Source: WHSW01 sp963846165 (GTDB lineage Bacteria; Actinomycetota; Thermoleophilia; Solirubrobacterales; 70-9). Taken from it: a stretch of DNA of 64,000 nt. The stretch spans positions 124,001 through 188,000 of the forward strand of contig CAWJUU010000007.1 of assembly GCA_963846165.1 (NCBI GenBank), given 5' to 3'. The position numbers and the translations under genes were made by a program. How positions within the stretch are numbered: position 1 is the stretch's first letter; the number at the start of each line of letters is the position of its first letter. The notes beneath the pieces were generated by a model that did no database searches, was not told the origin of the DNA, and was given only the letters and a program-made list of their open reading frames with translations. Of this stretch, positions 6,844 to 14,307 are shown one piece after another.

Positions 6844-8969
6844 TGCATTCCCCGCATCAGGTTCGCGAACAGAACCTGCTGGCTGTTGGCCTGCTCGTCG
6901 GCCCGCGGCGGAGCGCCCGGCTCCGGCTTTTCCTTCTTCTCGCCCTTGGCCGCGCTCGAGTCGGGGAACAGGTGGTAGGCGGTGTTGAGGATGTAGTCGA
7001 TCGACTTCGGGTTGAGCGCGTAGAGGATCTGGCCCAGGGTGCCCAGCGGGGTCGCGATCCGCTTCGGCTTGTGGATGATCGCCTCGCAGATCATGTCCGC
7101 GGCCTCGTCGGGGGTGATCGTCGGGAAGCGGTCATACATCTTCGTCGGCGCGATCATCGGCGTCCGCACCAGCGGCATGTTGATCGTCGTGATGTGGACG
7201 CCGTCGTCGATGATCTCTGAGGCGATCGAGCGTGAGAATGCGTCCAGAGCGGACTTCGAGGCGACGTAGGCGGAGAAGCGCGGCGTGTTGGTCTGCACGC
7301 CGATCGAGCTCACGTTGACGATCTGGCCCTTGCGCCGCTCGCGCATCACGGGCAGCAGCTTCAGGATCAGGCGCACCGCGCCGAGATAGTTGAGCTGGAT
7401 CGTGCGCTCGAAGTCGTGCGGGCGGTCATACGAGAGCGCGATCGACCGCCGGATCGAGCGGCCGGCGTTGTTGACAAGCACGTCGACGTGGCCATGCTCG
7501 GCGAGCACCTCGTCGGCCATCCGGTCGATCTCGTCGAAGTCGGAGAGGTCGCACTGATGGATGAAGGCGCGGCCGCCGGCGGACGCAATCTGGTCGCGGG
7601 TCTGCTCGAGCTTCTCGGGCGTGCGCGCCACCAGCAGCACGGTGCCCCCCGCATCGGCGATCTTCACCGCCGCCGCCTTGCCGATCCCCGACGAGGCCCC
7701 AGTGACCATGATGATCCGCCCCCGGACGGCGCTCTCGAGCGAGACGTTGCCCTGCATCGAGCGACCGATCCGCATCAGCTCGTCGGGGATCTGCTGCTCG
7801 ATGATCTGCGCCAGGCCGCCGATCAGGCCGAGTCGGCCGCGGGCGGCACCCATCAGGGTGCGGTCGCGAAACAGATCGGGATCGAGGTGGCGCTCCCAGT
7901 AGTCCCAGAGCTTGCCCGCATATGCCTCCAGCGGCGGCACGCTGATGTCGGTGCCCTCGAGCGCCGCCTGGGTCTGGCGGGAGTCGAAGTGGGTCGGGTA
8001 GTTGACGTATACGAGCACCGAGCGCGGGAGGCCGAAGTCGGCGAGCGCGCGATCGACGATCGGGTCGGCGAGCGGGATCGTGGAGACAGCGAGCCTGAGC
8101 AGCGGCTCGAGCGCCTCGATCGCCCCCGCGGGCAGGCGCACCGAAGATTGCGGGGCGTGTGCGGCGCGGGCGAAGATGTCGATCACCTCGCCGGCGGTGT
8201 GTGGATTGGGGTCGGTGAGGCTGAAGGCCTTGCCGTCGAGCCCCTCGAGGTGCGCGATGTGGTCCATCGCGCTGACGACGAAGTCGACCGGGACGATGTT
8301 GATCTCGCGGCCCTCGATCCCGGGCATCGGGATCCACTGCGGCACGGTGTTACGGATCCGACGGATCAGCTTGAAGAAGTAGTAGGGCCCATCGACCTTG
8401 TCCTGCTCGCCGGTCTCGGAGTTGCCGACCACGATCCCCGGTCGGTAGACGCGCCAAGGTCGTTCGCACTCGTTGCGCACGACTCCCTCGGACTCATGCT
8501 TGGTCTGGAAGTAGGGATGCGTGTCGACGTTCTGGGCCTCGTCGAACATGTCCTCGCGCCAGGTGCCCTTGTAGAGGCCGGCGGCCGCGATCGAGCTGAC
8601 CATGTGGACGCATCCCGCCTCGACCGCCTCGGCGAACTCGACCATGTGCCGGGTGCCCTCGACGTTGGCGACCCGCTGCGACTCGGCGTCCGCGGTCATG
8701 TCGTAGATCGCGGCCAGGTGGAAGAGGTGGTCGACGTTGCCGTTGAGCCTGGAGAGGTCCTCCTCGGAGACGCCCAAGCGCGACTCGGAGAGGTCGCCGA
8801 CTATGCCGACGACGCGCTCGGGGTCGGCTCCCCAGCGGTTTCGCAGCTCCTCGAGCCGGCCCTTCGAGCCCTCGCGAACGAGGACGTAGATCGTCCCCTC
8901 GCGCTCGAGCAGCAGCTCGACGAGGTTTCGCCCGATGAAGCCGGTCGCTCCGGTTACGAAGTAGCTCAT
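6837..8969 (-). CDS. Two-domain fatty acyl-CoA reductase (FcrA/AcrA1-like SDR fusion), 710 aa
   Basis: Two Rossmann domains are fused. The N-terminal extended SDR/acyl-CoA reductase domain (about residues 1-370) has GATGFIG at 7-13, HLAAIYD and an active-site region YFQTKHESEGVV. The C-terminal classical SDR (about 415-650) has TGASSGIG, NNAG and the catalytic YVASK. This layout matches mycobacterial AcrA1 (Rv3391) and marine-bacterial fatty acyl-CoA reductases that make fatty alcohols. A lysine- and proline-rich tail (KGEKKEKPEPGAPP) precedes the end. ATG 8969 fits the usual N-terminus MSYFVTGATGFIG. The downstream AGPS gene starts inside the last codons, so the two are probably translated together; the alcohol made here is the co-substrate AGPS needs. 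Confidence 0.88.
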   Translation of the reverse strand: MSYFVTGATGFIGRNLVELLLEREGTIYVLVREGSKGRLEELRNRWGADPERVVGIVGDLSESRLGVSEEDLSRLNGNVDHLFHLAAIYDMTADAESQRVANVEGTRHMVEFAEAVEAGCVHMVSSIAAAGLYKGTWREDMFDEAQNVDTHPYFQTKHESEGVVRNECERPWRVYRPGIVVGNSETGEQDKVDGPYYFFKLIRRIRNTVPQWIPMPGIEGREINIVPVDFVVSAMDHIAHLEGLDGKAFSLTDPNPHTAGEVIDIFARAAHAPQSSVRLPAGAIEALEPLLRLAVSTIPLADPIVDRALADFGLPRSVLVYVNYPTHFDSRQTQAALEGTDISVPPLEAYAGKLWDYWERHLDPDLFRDRTLMGAARGRLGLIGGLAQIIEQQIPDELMRIGRSMQGNVSLESAVRGRIIMVTGASSGIGKAAAVKIADAGGTVLLVARTPEKLEQTRDQIASAGGRAFIHQCDLSDFDEIDRMADEVLAEHGHVDVLVNNAGRSIRRSIALSYDRPHDFERTIQLNYLGAVRLILKLLPVMRERRKGQIVNVSSIGVQTNTPRFSAYVASKSALDAFSRSIASEIIDDGVHITTINMPLVRTPMIAPTKMYDRFPTITPDEAADMICEAIIHKPKRIATPLGTLGQILYALNPKSIDYILNTAYHLFPDSSAAKGEKKEKPEPGAPPRADEQANSQQVLFANLMRGMHW

Positions 8970-9069
8970 GTCCTCTCCTTGATGGCGCTCGCCGCCTCAC
9001 CGCGGACCCTACTATTCGGACACTGAACCTATGGACATGCTGCTTTCGTCGCTAAAGCGACTCACCTGA

Positions 9070-9372
9070 ATGCCTTTCGAATTGGCTCCAGACCCCGGCG
9101 ACCGCGGCGAGCCCGACGTCAAGCTCGGCCGCACCGGCGCCTCCGCGGTCGGTGAGGACCCGCGGTTGCTCGCCAGCGGTGCTCAGGTGCTCGCGCGCGG
9201 GGCGCTCGTTTGCCCGTCCTGCGCGTTGCCGCTCGCGCCGGCGCCGCGAATCCGACCTCGCGCGCAGTTGCGCTGCGGCTTCTGCGCCCACGCCGCGCCG
9301 GCGATCGAGTTCCTCGCCGAGCACGTGCGCGACACGCTGGCCAACGACGTCATTCTCGTCGCGAGGATCTGA
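9070..9372 (+). CDS. Small zinc-ribbon-like protein, 100 aa
   Basis: The 100-residue product has two CxxC knuckles, CPSCALPL and CGFCAH, about 21 residues apart. This is the arrangement of a small zinc ribbon. The N-terminus is charged and probably flexible; the C-terminus (AIEFLAEHVRDTLANDVILVARI) is helical. No enzyme motif is seen. ATG 9070 is the only convincing start; it lies about 100 bases from the divergent reductase start at 8969. It ends at a strong bidirectional hairpin shared with the convergent HtaA-like gene. Function is unknown; similar ribbons are found in nucleic-acid-binding or metal-sensing accessory proteins. Confidence 0.65.
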   Translation: MPFELAPDPGDRGEPDVKLGRTGASAVGEDPRLLASGAQVLARGALVCPSCALPLAPAPRIRPRAQLRCGFCAHAAPAIEFLAEHVRDTLANDVILVARI

Positions 9373-9396
9373 AGCCGCCGAGCGGGTCGCGATGAC

Positions 9397-9428
9397 GAAG
9401 CGGGGCGGCCGTTCGGCCGCCCCGCTTC
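9397..9428. terminator. Bidirectional intrinsic-type hairpin between convergent genes
   Basis: A perfect 14-base-pair stem (arms 9397-9410 and 9415-9428) closes a 4-base loop GTTC. It lies between the stop of the zinc-ribbon gene (9372) and the stop of the convergent HtaA-like gene (9451). There is no clear T run on either side, which is common for terminators in GC-rich actinobacteria. Confidence 0.85.
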
Positions 9429-9450
9429 GCTCGTTGCGTCAGCTCAGCCC

Positions 9451-10041
9451 CTAGGCCTTCACCTTGACCTTCGCGTCACCGAGGTCGGCTCCCGCGAGGT
9501 CGGGCAAGCCGAAGGTCGCCGAGAGCGCCCTCGCCGCCTTGTTCGCGAGCAGGACATCGACGCGGCTGATCACGACCTTCCCGCCACGCTGATTGATCTT
9601 CGCCGCGCTCAGGTCGAGATCCGCGAGCCGAACCTTCCCGCCACCCGCGACGTCGGCGCGGATCACGTTCTTGTCACCGACCTTGATCACGAAGTTCTCA
9701 ACCGTGAGCGACGTACCGTTTCCGGAGAACGTCAGCCCGCCGCTGTGCTTGATCTTGCCCTTGACGTCTTCGACGTTGACGCGGCCGCCGGTGATCGGAA
9801 ACGAGATCCCACTGCTGCCGGCATCGGCGTCACCACTCGGTGCGACCGTGACGCCCGCCCCCGTAAGGGTCTCGAACGTCGCGGCCTCGGGTGCCAGGAC
9901 CGTCTTGCCACCGAGCTTCGCCGCCGCGGGGGCCGTCGGGGCGAGAACGAGCGCGGAGACGAGCGCGCCGGCGGCAAGCAGCGTGAGCACCGCGAGCCGG
10001 CCCGCCAAGCGGCTCGGTGTTCGTCCATAGGTGTCCGTCAT
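9451..10041 (-). CDS. Secreted HtaA-like domain protein, 196 aa
   Basis: The N-terminus is a signal peptide: positively charged (TPSRLAGR), a hydrophobic core (LAVLTLLAAGALVSALVLA) and AxA-type cleavage near PAAAK. The mature part is a beta-rich domain with FPITGGRVNVEDVKG, IKHSGGLTFSGNGTSLTVENF and VRLADLDLSAAKI, the pattern of HtaA-like domains. Some HtaA proteins bind haem in corynebacteria; here no haem ligand can be asserted. ATG 10041 has a strong ribosome-binding site (AGGAGGA, 5 bases before it). The gene lies 86 bases downstream of the anti-sigma gene on the same strand. It has its own promoter matching those of the sigma operon, so it is probably a target of that sigma factor. Confidence 0.75.
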   Translation of the reverse strand: MTDTYGRTPSRLAGRLAVLTLLAAGALVSALVLAPTAPAAAKLGGKTVLAPEAATFETLTGAGVTVAPSGDADAGSSGISFPITGGRVNVEDVKGKIKHSGGLTFSGNGTSLTVENFVIKVGDKNVIRADVAGGGKVRLADLDLSAAKINQRGGKVVISRVDVLLANKAARALSATFGLPDLAGADLGDAKVKVKA

Positions 10042-10079
10042 CGATTCCTCCTCGTGCGAGGTATTTCGGGTTCGGTTGC

Positions 10080-10106
10080 TCTACGCGCGCCGGGCCCAGC
10101 CGGTTG
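10080..10106 (-). promoter_or_regulatory. Predicted ECF-sigma promoter of the HtaA-like gene
   Basis: On the minus strand, a -35 element CAACCG (10106-10101) and a -10 element CGTAGA (10085-10080) are 15 bases apart. This is the same layout as the two promoters at 11437-11501. The expected transcript start is about 30 bases before ATG 10041. Confidence 0.6.
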
Positions 10107-10127
10107 GATTTCTTGGCGTTGCCGGCC

Positions 10128-10799
10128 TCAGCTCAGCGGGCCGCGCAGGACCGATATACCCGAGTGCTCCGGTCCCTCGTCGACCCGCTCGAGCGAGAGG
10201 TCGAGAAAGCGGAACCTCCGCGGGTCAACCGGGAGCGGCACCCGTACCTCGGCGCGGCCGGACTCGGGAACTCGGAACGAGCCGAGCGAGACGAGGCGCT
10301 CGGGATCCGACAGAAGCCAGAGCTCGTAGTACTGACCGGGCCCGCTCGGGTCCAGCCCCGAGACCCGAACGACGGCATCGTCCCCAGCCTGGTCGGACAC
10401 CTCGCCGGTGCCTTTTGCGTCCGGGGTGGAGAAGCCCACGGGCTCGAGTGCGATCACGTTGCCGCCGGCGATCTCCTCCCCCTCGTCATCGCCGAAGAGG
10501 AGCGCGCCGCCTACCCCGCCGGCAACGAGCAGAAGGACCGATGCCGCGATTGCGAGTGCGGGCCGGAGCGCCCATCGACGCGCGCTGCGACCGGGAGCTG
10601 ATTCGAACGCTGTTTCCGCCGTCTGCAGCCCCTCCCAGGCCGGCGCCGGAAGCTCGGCAAGGCGGTCGACCACCGGGAGCATGCGTTCGACCTCGGCGCG
10701 GAAGCGCGGATCTTCGCGCAGGAGGCGCTCGGCCTCCGCCCGCTCGGCCGGCTCGAGCTCGCCGAGCACGTAGTCCACCGGCTCGATTCGCCGGTCCAT
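10128..10799 (-). CDS. RskA-type anti-sigma factor
   Basis: This is a single-pass membrane anti-sigma factor of the RskA family, 223 residues. The cytoplasmic N-terminal domain (RIEPVDYVLGELEPAERAEAERLL) is the zinc-less sigma-binding part. The membrane helix is ALAIAASVLLLVAGGVGGALLF (about residues 80-103). The extracytoplasmic C-terminal domain contains YELWLLSDPERLVSLGSF and PLPVDPRRFRFLDLSLE, standard for RskA. It holds its cognate sigma factor at the membrane until regulated proteolysis releases it. ATG 10799 overlaps the TGA of the sigma gene (TGATG), so sigma and anti-sigma are translationally coupled, as expected for a one-to-one pair. Confidence 0.92.
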   Translation of the reverse strand: MDRRIEPVDYVLGELEPAERAEAERLLREDPRFRAEVERMLPVVDRLAELPAPAWEGLQTAETAFESAPGRSARRWALRPALAIAASVLLLVAGGVGGALLFGDDEGEEIAGGNVIALEPVGFSTPDAKGTGEVSDQAGDDAVVRVSGLDPSGPGQYYELWLLSDPERLVSLGSFRVPESGRAEVRVPLPVDPRRFRFLDLSLERVDEGPEHSGISVLRGPLS

Positions 10800-11419
10800 C
10801 AGGATTCCTCTCCCCGGTCGATCATCTCGCGCAGGCGCTCCAGGGCCTGCACCATGCGCATCTTCACCGTTCCGAGTGGGATCCCGGTGCGCTCGGCGAT
10901 CTCTGGCTGGGTCAGCTCCTCGTAGAAGCGCATCCGCAGCAGCGCCGCTTCCTGGGCCGGGATCCGTCGAAGCAGCTGAGCGATCCGCCAGCGCTCGACC
11001 AGGTCGTCGAGCTCGCCGGTCTCCCGGTCTGGGGACTCGGCGAGCTGCAAGGCGACCGCCGGGTCATGCGGCCGCGGAATTCGCTTGCGCAGGTAGTCGA
11101 CCCCCCGGCTGCGGGCAATCGTCATCACCCATGTGAACAACCCGGCGCGCGCCGGCTCGTACTGTTCTCGCCGCTGCCAGAGCTCGAGGAAGACCTGCTG
11201 GCGAACGTCCTCGGCCGCGGCACGGTCCCCGAGCGTGCTAACGAGATACGCGAGCACCGTGTCGCCGTAGGCACTGTACGCAGCGTCGATCCCCGCGGGG
11301 TCACCGCGTCGCAGCCCTCTGGCGATCCTCCGCTCCTTCTGACCACGATCTCTGAGCCGCACCGCAGCGCGAAGCATTACCGGACGTGGAGCTGCGGCGG
11401 GAATTTGGGTCGAGTCCAT
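10799..11419 (-). CDS. ECF RNA polymerase sigma factor (SigK-like, paired with RskA)
   Basis: The protein has sigma region 2 (DAAYSAYGDTVLAYLVSTLGDRAAAEDV, then VFLELWQRREQYEPARAGLFTWV) and region 4 (AQLLRRIPAQEAALLRMRFYEELTQ, then ERTGIPLGTVKMRM). There is no sigma 1 or 3 region, so it belongs to the ECF group. ATG 11419 is preceded by GGGGA and lies just downstream of a promoter match, supporting this start. The RskA partner overlaps its stop. Its likely recognition sequence can be read from the window: the same CAACCG, 15 bases, CGTA element lies upstream of itself, upstream of the HtaA-like gene and, divergently, upstream of the photolyase operon. This suggests control of a small envelope and light- or oxidation-stress regulon. 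Confidence 0.92.
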   Translation of the reverse strand: MDSTQIPAAAPRPVMLRAAVRLRDRGQKERRIARGLRRGDPAGIDAAYSAYGDTVLAYLVSTLGDRAAAEDVRQQVFLELWQRREQYEPARAGLFTWVMTIARSRGVDYLRKRIPRPHDPAVALQLAESPDRETGELDDLVERWRIAQLLRRIPAQEAALLRMRFYEELTQPEIAERTGIPLGTVKMRMVQALERLREMIDRGEES

Positions 11420-11436
11420 TTCTTATTCCCCGTGTT

Positions 11437-11464
11437 CGATACGAGTCCGGTCCGTGCGCGGTTG
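11437..11464 (-). promoter_or_regulatory. Predicted autoregulatory ECF promoter of the sigma/anti-sigma operon
   Basis: On the minus strand, -35 CAACCG (11464-11459) and -10 CGTATCG (11443-11437) are 15 bases apart. The expected transcript start is about 10 bases before ATG 11419. The nine-base block CTCGTATCG is identical to the one in the opposite-facing promoter at 11493-11501. Confidence 0.7.
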
Positions 11465-11473
11465 ACCGTTTCC

Positions 11474-11501
11474 CAACCGAGGACGCCCCGCTCTCGTATC
11501 G
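11474..11501 (+). promoter_or_regulatory. Predicted ECF promoter reading toward the photolyase operon
   Basis: -35 CAACCG (11474-11479) and -10 CGTATC (11495-11500), 15 bases apart, mirror the sigma-gene promoter. Transcription would start near 11508, at or just before an ATG at 11509, and run into the operon ending at 14981. Confidence 0.7.
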
Positions 11502-11508
11502 TCAGGTA

Positions 11509-11580
11509 ATGACCGACGATCGATGTCGAGGACCACTTCGCTCGTGCCGAGCGGACGGCCGGGCGCCTCTAGCCGCGTGA
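11509..11580 (+). CDS. Possible 23-residue leader peptide after the ECF promoter
   Basis: ATG 11509 lies 8 bases after the predicted -10 element, so a transcript from that promoter would be essentially leaderless. The frame codes MTDDRCRGPLRSCRADGR and a few more residues, and stops at TGA 11578-11580. Its stop overlaps an ATG (TGATG) in another frame. It could be a leader peptide, or the 5' end of the next gene separated from it by an indel. Coding potential cannot be judged from 23 codons. Confidence 0.25.
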   Translation: MTDDRCRGPLRSCRADGRAPLAA

Positions 11581-11596
11581 TGCCAGAACGCGCACC

Positions 11597-11944
11597 CTGA
11601 TTGCCGGCTTCGCCCTTGGCCGGATCGCCTTCGGTGCCGGCCTGATCGCCGCTCCCGAGCGGGTCGCGCGCGGCTGGATCGGCGAGGACGCGGGGCGGGC
11701 GGGCGTGAAGGTCGCGGTGCGCGGGCTCGGGGCTCGAGATCTCGCCCTCTCGGCGGGTGCGCTTGCGCTTGCCGGTGACGGCGCGCGGGCGCGACCCTGG
11801 CTGCTGGCGGCGGTCGCGTGCGACTGCGCCGACATCGCCGCGACGATCGCCGCCGGTGACGCGTTGCCGCGCCGAGCGCGCCTTGGCACGGTGCTCCTCG
11901 CCGGTGGCTCGGCGCTCGCCGGCATCGGGCTCGCGAGCGCCTGA
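11597..11944 (+). CDS. Small hydrophobic membrane protein (start uncertain)
   Basis: The frame (open from 11573) encodes LIAGFALGRIAFGAGLIAAPERVARGWIGEDAG... and ends at TGA 11942-11944. It contains about four hydrophobic segments (FALGRIAFGAGLIAA, DLALSAGALALAG, PWLLAAVACDCADIAATIAA, LGTVLLAGGSALAGIGLA). Proteins of this type often start a few residues before the first segment, but no ATG or GTG is in frame there. CTG 11597 is a guess, and ATG would appear only with a frame change. It precedes the NAD(P)-binding gene by 13 bases and probably belongs to the same transcript as the photolyase. Function is unknown. Confidence 0.6.
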   Translation: MIAGFALGRIAFGAGLIAAPERVARGWIGEDAGRAGVKVAVRGLGARDLALSAGALALAGDGARARPWLLAAVACDCADIAATIAAGDALPRRARLGTVLLAGGSALAGIGLASA

Positions 11945-11957
11945 CGGCGGGTGCGGC

Positions 11958-12869
11958 GTGAGGGTCCTGGTGACCGGAGCGACGGGCTTTGTCGGCGGAA
12001 GGCTCGCCGCCGCGTTCGCCGAGCAGGGAGTCGAGCCGCGGTGCCTGGTCCGCAATCGCGCTCGCGCCGGCGACCTTCGCCGGGCGGGGTACGACGTCCA
12101 CGTCGGCGATGTTCTCGATCGGGCCAGCCTCGAGGGCGCCGGCGACGGGATCGAAGTCGCCTACTACCTGATCCACTCGATGGGACGCGGCGGTGCTCCG
12201 GGCTCGGACTTCGCCGAGCGCGAGCGGCGCGCGGCCCGCAACTTCGCCGAGATGGCGAGCGAGGAGGGGGTATCGAGGGTCGTCTATCTCGGCGGACTCG
12301 GCGCCGGCGGGGCCTCCAAGCACCTGCGCAGCCGCCAGGAGACGGCCCAGATCCTCGCTGCCCACGGGCCGTCGCTGACCTACTTTCGTGCCGCGATGGT
12401 GGTCGGCGCAGAGAGCGAGTCGTTTCGCACCCTGCGCTACCTCGTCGCCCGGCTGCCGGTGATGATCGCGCCGGCCTGGCTGCGTACGCCGACCCAGCCG
12501 ATCGGGATCGACGACGTGATCGCCTACCTGCGCGAGGTCCCCACAACCCCCGAGAGCACCGGGCGCGAGGTTCAGATCGGCGGTCCGGACGTCCTCTCCT
12601 ACGGCGAGATGCTCGGCGAGATGGCCAGGGCGCTCGGGCTTTCCCCGCGACCGATGCTCCCGGTGCCCCTGCTCTCGCCGACTCTGTCCTCGCTCTGGAT
12701 CGGCCTCGTGACACCGGTCGACGCGGGTGTCGCCAGGCCGTTGGTCGAGGGTCTGAGCACCGCGACGGTGGTCACCGACCCGAGTGGCGCGCGGATGTTC
12801 GACGTTCACCCGGCTCGGCTTCGAGAGACGCTCGACCGGGCGCTCGCCGAGGCGCCGCGCGGGACATGA
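11958..12869 (+). CDS. NAD(P)H-binding atypical SDR (NmrA/NDUFA9-like), 303 aa
   Basis: The N-terminal Rossmann motif VTGATGFVGGRL at residues 5-16 binds NAD(P). The next strand-helix units include CLVRNRARAGDL and GDVLDRASLEGA. There is no catalytic YxxxK, so it belongs to the atypical SDR group used as redox sensors or epimerase-like enzymes. SMGRGGAPGSDFAERERRAARNF is characteristic of the group related to NDUFA9 and YbjT. GTG 11958 places the Rossmann motif at the normal distance from the start. It is 46 bases upstream of the photolyase gene in the same direction, an arrangement consistent with a light-stress operon; the substrate is unknown. Confidence 0.85.
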   Translation: MRVLVTGATGFVGGRLAAAFAEQGVEPRCLVRNRARAGDLRRAGYDVHVGDVLDRASLEGAGDGIEVAYYLIHSMGRGGAPGSDFAERERRAARNFAEMASEEGVSRVVYLGGLGAGGASKHLRSRQETAQILAAHGPSLTYFRAAMVVGAESESFRTLRYLVARLPVMIAPAWLRTPTQPIGIDDVIAYLREVPTTPESTGREVQIGGPDVLSYGEMLGEMARALGLSPRPMLPVPLLSPTLSSLWIGLVTPVDAGVARPLVEGLSTATVVTDPSGARMFDVHPARLRETLDRALAEAPRGT

Positions 12870-12915
12870 GCCCGGGCGAGACCGCCGGCACGCGGCGGCC
12901 GGCCCAAGGCCTCCG

Positions 12916-14307
12916 ATGACGGGGATCGTCTGGTTCAGGCGCGACCTTCGGGTTCGCGACCATCCCGCGCTGCGCGCCGCCCTCGACCGCCACGAGCGGG
13001 TTGCATGCGTGTTCTGCCTCGACGACCGACTCCTGCACGGTCGCCACGCATCCGGCCCGCGGACCCAGTTCCTGCTCGAGTGCCTCACCGACCTCGATCG
13101 CGAGCTTCGGACGCGCGGCTCGGGCCTGGTGATTCGCCGCGGGCCACCGGAGCGCGAGCTGATCCGGCTCGCCGGCGAGCTCGACGCCGCCGCGATCCAC
13201 GTGACCGCCGACGTGAGCCCGTTCTCACGCGCGCGCGGCAACCGGCTGCGCGCGGCGCTGGACGGCAAGCGGATCGAGGTCTGCGCGCACCCGGGCCTCA
13301 ACGCAGTCGATGTCGCCCAGATCGCGACCAAGCAGGGCACGCCCTATACGGTCTTCTCCCCCTTCCACCGCAGCTGGCTCGGGAGCGCGCGTCGCGCCGT
13401 GCTCGAGGCGCCGCGCGCGGTCTCGCCGCTGCCCGCGAGGATCCGCAAGGGACGCCTTCCCTCGCTCGCGTCGCTCGGGCTCTCACAGGAGGTCGCCGAG
13501 CCCGCGCCCGGCGGTGAGGCGAAGGCGCGCCGCAGGCTCGACCGCTTCCTCGACGGGCCGGTCCGCGCATACGCCGACAACCACGATGCGCTCGATGCCG
13601 ATCTGACATCGCGCCTGTCGCCGTACTTGCACTTCGGCTGCATCTCGCCGCGTCAGATCGAGGAACGCCTGCCGGCAGGCCGCGGCGCGGAGGCCTTTCG
13701 GCGCCAGCTCTGCTGGCGCGATTTCCATCACCACCTGCTGCTTCACTTCCCCGACAACGCGCGGTTGGAGTTCCAGCGGCGCTACCGCGGCACGCTCGGC
13801 TGGAGCCGCGCCCGGCGGCCGTTCGAGGCGTGGTGTGAGGGACGGACCGGATTCCCGCTCGTCGATGCCGGAATGCGCCAGCTGGGTCGTGAGGGTTGGC
13901 TCCACAATCGTGCTCGGCTCGTGGTCGGCTCGTTCCTGACCAAGGACCTGGGGATCGATTGGCGCTGGGGCGAGCGCTGGTTCATGCGCCTGCTGATCGA
14001 CGGAGACCAAGCCAACAACAACGGCAACTGGCAGTGGATCGCGTCCGTCGGCACCGACCCGACGCCTGCATTCCGCCGCATCTACAACCCGGCTCGTCAC
14101 CAAGAACGCTACGACCCCGACAACGTCTATGTGCGCCGCTACGTGCCCGAGCTGCGGCGGGTCCCGGACGAGTACATGCGGGAGCCGTGGACGATGCCCC
14201 CAGACATCCAGATCGCGGCCGGCTGCGTGATCGGCCAGGACTACCCGGAGCCGATCGTCGATCACAAGCGGGCTCGCGCCGAAGCGCTCGAGCGCTACCG
14301 GGCCTGA
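12916..14307 (+). CDS. phrB: Deoxyribodipyrimidine photo-lyase (class I CPD photolyase)
   Basis: This flavoenzyme repairs cyclobutane pyrimidine dimers with blue light. The N-terminal antenna domain begins MTGIVWFRRDLRVRDHPAL. The C-terminal FAD domain has FRRQLCWRDFHHHLL, GRTGFPLVDAGMRQL, WLHNRARLVVGSFLTKDL and NNNGNWQWIASVGTD, with the expected tryptophans. At 463 residues it has the family length. ATG 12916 fits the usual start; the following gene begins in its stop codon (ATGA). Divergence from an ECF sigma gene with mirror-image promoters suggests it is induced by that sigma factor. This recalls the control of phrA by RpoE-ChrR in Rhodobacter, although the anti-sigma here is RskA-like, not ChrR. 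Confidence 0.95.
   Translation: MTGIVWFRRDLRVRDHPALRAALDRHERVACVFCLDDRLLHGRHASGPRTQFLLECLTDLDRELRTRGSGLVIRRGPPERELIRLAGELDAAAIHVTADVSPFSRARGNRLRAALDGKRIEVCAHPGLNAVDVAQIATKQGTPYTVFSPFHRSWLGSARRAVLEAPRAVSPLPARIRKGRLPSLASLGLSQEVAEPAPGGEAKARRRLDRFLDGPVRAYADNHDALDADLTSRLSPYLHFGCISPRQIEERLPAGRGAEAFRRQLCWRDFHHHLLLHFPDNARLEFQRRYRGTLGWSRARRPFEAWCEGRTGFPLVDAGMRQLGREGWLHNRARLVVGSFLTKDLGIDWRWGERWFMRLLIDGDQANNNGNWQWIASVGTDPTPAFRRIYNPARHQERYDPDNVYVRRYVPELRRVPDEYMREPWTMPPDIQIAAGCVIGQDYPEPIVDHKRARAEALERYRA

Noticed and set aside
10209..10240. A fourth CAACCG match inside the anti-sigma gene
   Set aside because: There is no CGTA 15 bases downstream in the right register and it lies in coding sequence.
11502..13340. 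Long minus-strand frame opposite the SDR and photolyase genes
   Set aside because: Low-complexity Arg/Ser sequence with no motif; the plus-strand genes are clearly coding.
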